A stretch of 38,420 nt of DNA, taken from Myxococcota bacterium. GTDB lineage: Bacteria; Myxococcota_A; Polyangia; JAAYKL01. The DNA lies in the NCBI GenBank assembly GCA_028278265.1, contig JANQET010000325.1, positions 1 to 38,420 on the forward strand, in the 5' to 3' direction. A program made the translations under genes and the position numbers. This document shows, in pieces, positions 34,104 to 38,420 of this stretch. The first letter of the stretch is position 1; every line of letters starts with the position of its first letter. The notes beneath the pieces were generated by a model. That model searched no databases. It had not been told where the DNA came from and saw only the letters and a program-made list of their open reading frames with translations.

Positions 34104-36236
34104 ATGAGAACATTTTTACTACTGTGGTTATTGGGTTCATTTATCGCTTGCGTGATTCTCGCCTGCATGGATCGCCGGCCTGCGCCGGTTTGTCCGGTAC
34201 CGGTCGAGCTCAACCGAACCAGTCGCCAGGCCACCGGCTTCAAAGGGGTCGACATGATCGTCGTGGTCGACGACTCCGGCTCGATGGCTGAAGAACAGGC
34301 GATTTTGTCCACCCAATTTTTCACCTTGATCAATTCCCTCGTCTTTCCCACCGCGGATTGGAAATTTCCCGCAGCGCAGAGCGTTCGCATCGGCGTCGTC
34401 TCGTCGGACATGGGGCAGCGCTACGGTGACGATCTCAATTGTGAATACGCTTCGAACAGTCACCTGAATGAGAAGTGCCGCAAGTGCGGGAAAAACGGCC
34501 GCTTCAGAACCTATGACAATGGAGCGACGATCAATATTCGCGAAGGGGAAATCAAATGCAATCTCTACGATGATCAGCCCCAATGTCCGACAGACTGGGA
34601 ATGCCGTAGCGAAGGGGATTGCGAAGGGGAGGAGGATCATCCGAATGTGGGATGTTGCTATGACCCGGAGGGTGACGGAACCGCCCAATCCTGTCCCAAA
34701 CTGAATGCGATCTACGCCCAGACCCCCATCGGTTCGGGGGACGACGAAACGACTAATTGGGATCTGGCGTTTCAGACCGCCTGTTTGGCGAAGTTGGGCA
34801 TCGAAGGATGTGGCTTCGAGCAACAGCTACAGGCCGCCGCTCAAGGGCTGATTCATCCCAAGAACAACCCGGACCCGGACCAAACGTTCTATCGAGACGA
34901 GTACCTGCTCGCTGTGATCATCGTCAGCGATGAGGAGGACTGCTCCATCAAAGACAAACAACTGTACAAAAGCCCGGAAATGGAGCTCATCTCCGACGAA
35001 CCCCACAAGATGAATATTGCCTGCGGCAGCAACGAGGAGTTTCTCTTCTCTGCCAGTCATTTCAAGGAGTGGTTCACCTCCCGGAAGAAAGACCCGAACT
35101 CAGTCGTCTTCGCCGCGATCGTCGGCGTCCCGACCGAACCTGACGGGGACGCTGAGTGCCAGGGAAAGGGGTCGGATCTAAAAAACTGTTTGGACCACAA
35201 AGATATGGAGGCGGTTCCCATGATCGAGGATCCCTCCAGCAACGATGCCAGTTGGGTCTTTCGCGAGGCCTGTCGGCGAGAGGGCCCATCCGGCGAGCTG
35301 ATCACTCAAGCGCGCCCGGGCGCCCGCTACGTCGAGCTGGCCCAGGAGTTCGGCAGGTTCAGCCATGTGTCGTCGATCTGCAACGAGGACTGGAGTCCGG
35401 CGATGTCCGAAATCGCCTCGTTGATCGCCAACCAGCTGCAGGGCACCTGCTATCCCAAACCCCTCGATTGGGATCACGAGACCCAACAGGCCAAGTGCGA
35501 CGTGGTCGCCGCATACGAGGGCCAGGACGAATGCGGCTTCGAGCTCGACGATGGGGTCTCCCCCTACATCGCAATCGAGGAGCGCGGAAACGAAAAGATC
35601 GAAGTCCTTTATTGTCCCCTACCACGGCTGGCCGCACCCCTGGACTGCGTCGAGGCGGAAAAAGCGATCGCCGAGTTGGGACCGGACAAGGTGGGTTGGT
35701 ACTACTGTGAGGACAATAGCGAGAACTTCAAGCAGGCGTGCGATCCCGACGGTGCCTGGTCCGGCGTGGACGAGGATGAAGACGGCAAGGTGGATTGCGA
35801 AGATGAGGATTGTTGGCGATGTGAGCCGTGCGAAGGGCTCCCGGGGGTGGATCCATCCAGCGCCCCCGACTGCCCGCGGTCCTGCAAATTCAAGGTCGAG
35901 CTGACCGACCCGGCCAAGCGGATCACCAAGAACCAGCGGATCTCTGTTCAATGTTTGCAGCAGGTGACGTTTGCCGACACCAACTGCCAGGAAAACACCG
36001 CGGCAGTGTGCAATGACGGAGAAGACAACGACGGCAGCGGTGTGGCCGATTGTAATGACTCCGAAGAGTACCTGGCCGACCGCAACTGTTGCCCGATGAT
36101 CGTCGATGAGGACACCAAGGCGTGTCAGATCAGCTCTTCGGTCTTTGACATCTGCGGTGAAAAGGGCGATGTCTCGGACGCCTGCGTGGCAGCCGCCAAG
36201 GCGTTCAAGTGCAATTTGCCGTCCGAAGAAGAGTGA
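34104..36236 (+). CDS. von Willebrand A-domain lipoprotein with Asp-rich metal-binding motifs
   Basis: This 710-residue protein has a lipoprotein signal (VILAC, Cys 21) and a vWA domain beginning GVDMIVVVDDSGSMAEEQ, where D56, S58 and S60 form the MIDAS metal site. Long Cys-rich insertions and VIIVSDEEDCS follow; the latter is typical of vWA lipoproteins in Myxococcota-like genomes. Near the C-terminus are VDEDEDGKVDCEDEDC and CNDGEDNDGSGVADCND, which resemble the DxDxDG calcium-loop or MopE-type metal-binding motif. About 40 Cys imply many disulfides, so it is exported. The ATG at 34104 is chosen because GAGG lies 7 nt upstream and it gives a proper signal; a longer open frame begins at 33543 but overlaps the divergent peptidase gene. 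Confidence 0.87.
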   Translation: MRTFLLLWLLGSFIACVILACMDRRPAPVCPVPVELNRTSRQATGFKGVDMIVVVDDSGSMAEEQAILSTQFFTLINSLVFPTADWKFPAAQSVRIGVVSSDMGQRYGDDLNCEYASNSHLNEKCRKCGKNGRFRTYDNGATINIREGEIKCNLYDDQPQCPTDWECRSEGDCEGEEDHPNVGCCYDPEGDGTAQSCPKLNAIYAQTPIGSGDDETTNWDLAFQTACLAKLGIEGCGFEQQLQAAAQGLIHPKNNPDPDQTFYRDEYLLAVIIVSDEEDCSIKDKQLYKSPEMELISDEPHKMNIACGSNEEFLFSASHFKEWFTSRKKDPNSVVFAAIVGVPTEPDGDAECQGKGSDLKNCLDHKDMEAVPMIEDPSSNDASWVFREACRREGPSGELITQARPGARYVELAQEFGRFSHVSSICNEDWSPAMSEIASLIANQLQGTCYPKPLDWDHETQQAKCDVVAAYEGQDECGFELDDGVSPYIAIEERGNEKIEVLYCPLPRLAAPLDCVEAEKAIAELGPDKVGWYYCEDNSENFKQACDPDGAWSGVDEDEDGKVDCEDEDCWRCEPCEGLPGVDPSSAPDCPRSCKFKVELTDPAKRITKNQRISVQCLQQVTFADTNCQENTAAVCNDGEDNDGSGVADCNDSEEYLADRNCCPMIVDEDTKACQISSSVFDICGEKGDVSDACVAAAKAFKCNLPSEEE

Positions 36237-36242
36237 GAGGTG

Positions 36243-36569
36243 TTAGACCGTGCCGAGCAGATCGTCGATTTTGCCCTTGGGCTGGTTGCCGATCAGCGAG
36301 CCCACCGGGGCGCCGTCTTTGAATAGAATGAGGGTCGGTACGGATCGCACGCCGAATTTGGTCGCCACGCCCGGCGCCTGCTGGATGTCGACATAGCAGA
36401 ATTTCACTTTTTCCTCGTAACTCTCGACCATTCCATCCAGGGTCTTGCCCAACACTTTGCAGGGACCACACCAGGTGGCACCGAAATCGACGAGCACCGG
36501 CTTGGCCTCTTTTTCCACCTCTGCTGCAAAATTATCGTCAGTAACGATTGTCATTTTATCACTTGCCAT
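36243..36569 (-). CDS. trxA: Thioredoxin
   Basis: The 108-residue length and motifs are canonical: DDNFAAEVEKEAKPVLVDF, the active site WCGPCK, and VRSVPTLILFKDG with the cis-Pro. It reduces disulfides in the cytoplasm with electrons from thioredoxin reductase. GAGAGGAG precedes the ATG at 36569. It is convergent with the vWA gene, whose stop is 6 bp away, and divergent from the ThyX-like gene. No signal peptide is present. Confidence 0.97.
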   Translation of the reverse strand: MASDKMTIVTDDNFAAEVEKEAKPVLVDFGATWCGPCKVLGKTLDGMVESYEEKVKFCYVDIQQAPGVATKFGVRSVPTLILFKDGAPVGSLIGNQPKGKIDDLLGTV

Positions 36570-36610
36570 GGCGTTTTGCTCCTCTCAGCATAGAATTCAT
36601 ACAGGTGTAC

Positions 36611-36638
36611 ATTAGTGTCCTGGCGGCGGTGTTGTCAA
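36611..36638 (-). promoter_or_regulatory. Likely sigma-70 promoter of trxA
   Basis: On the minus strand TTGACA (36638-36633) is a perfect -35. ACTAAT (36616-36611) lies 16 bp on, with four of six -10 bases. TAATGT at 18-bp spacing is an alternative. The leader would be about 35 nt. Confidence 0.45.
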
Positions 36639-36672
36639 TGCAGTCGATCTGCAAAATTCTCCGCACCGTCCC

Positions 36673-36701
36673 TTGAACTTTTGTCCAGGCAATTTTATAG
36701 C
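36673..36701 (+). promoter_or_regulatory. Likely sigma-70 promoter of the ThyX-like gene
   Basis: TTGAAC (36673-36678), a 17-bp spacer and TATAGC (36696-36701) match four of six bases each. The start would be near 36708, leaving about 20 nt before the ATG with GGGAGG (36713-36718) in between. Confidence 0.4.
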
Positions 36702-36728
36702 CTAGAAAATGAGGGAGGCCCAGGCGCG

Positions 36729-38219
36729 ATGAAAGCTGTACTTGCCGGATACAATTTGGACATTTCGGTCATCAACGAAGCTGCTCGAGCCGGCGTGCCC
36801 CGCGAGAGACTGACCCCGGAGGTGTTGTCAGCGGCCTACGCGAGAATCAGCCGGGATCCCCGTCCCGTCCACGAGCTGCGCCGGGACGCGCTTGAAGAGG
36901 TCGAAAAGGCCCGAAATTCCAACAAAAATATCATTTTCAAAATGGGACACCACTCGGTGGCAGAGCACGCGGTGTTCAACTTCGACATCCTGGGCATCTC
37001 CCGGTTGGCGATCGAAGAGCTGGAGCAATTTCGCCTGTGCAGTTACACTGAAAAAAGCCAGCGGTATATCACTCTCGATAACGACTTCGTGATACCCGCC
37101 GAGCTGCAGGGCACCCCTCTGGAAACCGAGCTGCTCACCCTCGTTTCCGCACAATCCAAGCTGTATGACCAGTTCAATGCCGTCCTGTCTCAACGCCTCA
37201 AAGAGCGGCATCCCCAGATGACCAAAAAGAGATCGGGTCGCCGGTTGCTCGAATCGTGGGCCAAAGAGGACGCCCGCTACGTGACCATTCTCGCCACCAC
37301 AGGCCAACTGGGACTGACGGCCAACGCGCGCAACCTGGAGCTGATGATCCGTCGCCTGGCCGCGGCACCGCTGGCCGAGCTTCGCGAATTGGGGCGGATG
37401 CTGTTCGATGCTGGATCAGCAGTGGCCCCCTCAATTCTGCTGTTCACCGAAGCCTCGTCGTTCGATACCCAGGCCAAGCGCGACCTCGCTGTGATTGCCG
37501 AAGATCTGTTGTCGGATCGGGACCCCCCGAGCGAAGACGAGATCCCCCAGGCGAGGTTGATCGGCCACACCCAAAAACCGGACCAGGTGGTCGCCGCGGC
37601 CCTGTTGCACAACGTGACCAACGCGCCATTTGCCAAGTGCAAACGGACTGTGGCCCAGATGTCCGCCGAGGAGTTGCGTGCCCTCTTTCAGACGGCGCTC
37701 AAACACATGGAATTCTTTGACGCCCCGCCCCGGGAGTTCGAGCACGTCATCTTGACCTTCGAGCTGACGGTCAGCTCATCCTGTTTTGCCCAGCTCAAGC
37801 GGCACCGCATGGCCACCCAATCGGTTCAAGAGTACGACCCGGCTTTGGGCCTCACCATTCCACCGGCGCTGCTCGAGGCCGGGCTCGAAGAGCCGTTCCG
37901 ACATCACGCCGCGCAAGCCGAGGAGCTCTTCGATCGCATCCGGGAGCAAGCACCGGCCGCTGCGTGCTACGCCCTGACCAATGCCCACCGCCGCCGGGTG
38001 GTGCTCACCTTGAACCTGCGAGAGCTGTACCACGTGATTCGCTTGCGCGAGGATTTTCACGCCCAATGGGACATTCGGGCCCTGGCTCGCAATATGAGAA
38101 CCGCTGCCGAAGAGGTGATGCCCCTGGGCACGATGCTGCTCTCCGGCAAGGACAGCTACCCGGAGCGCTACAGCCAAGTATACGGCCGTGCACCGAAGAT
38201 CGATCCGGCGGACTTGTAA
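36729..38219 (+). CDS. Double-domain FAD-dependent thymidylate synthase (ThyX)-like protein
   Basis: The 496-residue protein is about twice the usual ThyX length and contains two ThyX-like halves. The first has MGHHSVAEHAVFNFDI (72-87) and RLCSYTEKSQRY (102-113), close to the ThyX motif but with Gln-Phe in place of the first Arg-His of RHRxxSxNExSxRY. The second has EHVILTFELTVSS and RHRMATQSVQEY (358-369), keeping RHR but losing the NE and the final Arg. Classical ThyX transfers a methyl from methylene-THF to dUMP with FAD. Whether this version makes dTMP or has another role is open. The ATG at 36729 has GGGAGG 10 nt upstream; an earlier in-frame start at 36615 precedes the promoter. It is divergent from trxA. 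Confidence 0.85.
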   Translation: MKAVLAGYNLDISVINEAARAGVPRERLTPEVLSAAYARISRDPRPVHELRRDALEEVEKARNSNKNIIFKMGHHSVAEHAVFNFDILGISRLAIEELEQFRLCSYTEKSQRYITLDNDFVIPAELQGTPLETELLTLVSAQSKLYDQFNAVLSQRLKERHPQMTKKRSGRRLLESWAKEDARYVTILATTGQLGLTANARNLELMIRRLAAAPLAELRELGRMLFDAGSAVAPSILLFTEASSFDTQAKRDLAVIAEDLLSDRDPPSEDEIPQARLIGHTQKPDQVVAAALLHNVTNAPFAKCKRTVAQMSAEELRALFQTALKHMEFFDAPPREFEHVILTFELTVSSSCFAQLKRHRMATQSVQEYDPALGLTIPPALLEAGLEEPFRHHAAQAEELFDRIREQAPAAACYALTNAHRRRVVLTLNLRELYHVIRLREDFHAQWDIRALARNMRTAAEEVMPLGTMLLSGKDSYPERYSQVYGRAPKIDPADL

Positions 38220-38288
38220 ACTTCTCTACCAACAAGCGACCTCTACTTAGCTTATCCAGCCAGGGCATGTCCTTTCCGGCATCAGGGG

Positions 38289-38399
38289 CCTCACCGCCAG
38301 CCGCAGGGACCTCACCCCCAGCCCCTCTCCGTCAAGGAGGGTGTTGTTTTAGTCTGTGCTTCGCGGCTTTCGATGTAGGGCTGGGGTTCACCCCCAGCC
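38289..38399 (+). repeat. Short GC-rich intergenic repeats with a 3' hairpin
   Basis: TCACCnCCAGCC occurs at 38291-38302, 38312-38323 and 38388-38399; the first two are 21 bp apart and the last two are identical. GGCTGGGG (38379-38386) pairs perfectly with CCCCAGCC (38392-38399) around a 5-nt loop. This resembles scattered intergenic repeats of the CCTCACCCCCAGCCCCTC type seen in many bacterial genomes. It probably continues beyond or near the window end. Confidence 0.6.
38325..38350 (+). terminator. Possible Rho-independent terminator after the ThyX-like gene
   Basis: CTCTCC (38325-38330) pairs with GGAGGG (38336-38341), one pair being G-U, around the loop GTCAA, and TGTTGTTTT follows. The stem is only 6 bp and lies about 105 bp after the stop codon, within the repeat region, so it is tentative. 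Confidence 0.3.
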
Positions 38400-38420
38400 G
38401 CTTTCCCTCGTCACTGCTGA

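Noticed and set aside
1-38420. tRNA, rRNA, CRISPR array, insertion sequence or prophage
   Set aside because: No cloverleaf, rRNA signature, regularly spaced direct repeats, transposase or phage gene could be recognised on either strand.

Overview
The window looks like chromosomal DNA of a Myxococcota-like or other 'deltaproteobacterial' bacterium. This is inferred from gene content: Hanks-type Ser/Thr kinases, PEGA-domain and FHA/AAA+ proteins, CXXC-rich small proteins, a von Willebrand A lipoprotein, many lipoproteins with long Asp-Thr/Ser/Ala/Gly linkers, a strong sigma-54 promoter and a double-domain ThyX-like protein. No rRNA, tRNA, CRISPR array, IS element or phage gene is visible. The species cannot be named from the sequence alone.

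Layout. 1-3.9 kb is housekeeping: partial rsmI and a sigma-32-type sigma factor on the minus strand, then a lipoprotein, an RlmD-type 23S rRNA methyltransferase and a small Cys protein on the plus strand. 4.2-7.4 kb holds three lipoproteins with D-x dipeptide tracts: two tandem paralogues with the same C-terminal domain and one with two PKD/Ig-like domains. 7.6-10.8 kb is a minus-strand envelope operon (MepA-type murein endopeptidase, hexapeptide acyltransferase, DUF2723 membrane protein). 11.0-13.7 kb is the conserved rpsO-pnp pair, with a long hairpin between the genes. 13.8-16.9 kb has a zinc-ribbon pseudokinase and an orphan protein behind a near-perfect sigma-54 promoter. 17.0-21.2 kb has two translationally coupled beta-helix lipoproteins with D-x tracts. 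21.2-25.6 kb is a signalling locus: an FHA/AAA+ regulator divergent from a small Cys-rich ORF, an active transmembrane Ser/Thr kinase and a TPR/PEGA protein. 26.0-30.0 kb is one giant CheR-PAS-histidine kinase-receiver hybrid. 30.0-36.2 kb has a further D-x beta-helix lipoprotein, an M28 peptidase with a polytopic membrane part, and a vWA lipoprotein. 36.2-38.4 kb has thioredoxin divergent from the ThyX-like gene, then short GC-rich repeats.

How it may fit together (inference). Six exported lipoproteins share one architecture: lipobox, then a 35-53 unit Asp-x linker, then a beta-rich module. They appear with envelope-building enzymes, a candidate protein O-glycosyltransferase and several phospho-signalling proteins. 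The most unusual local items are the D-x lipoprotein family, the sigma-54-driven orphan gene with a GTTAC motif cluster, the pseudokinase, the FHA/AAA+ protein lacking GAFTGA, and the ThyX-like protein whose two halves keep complementary parts of the active-site motif.
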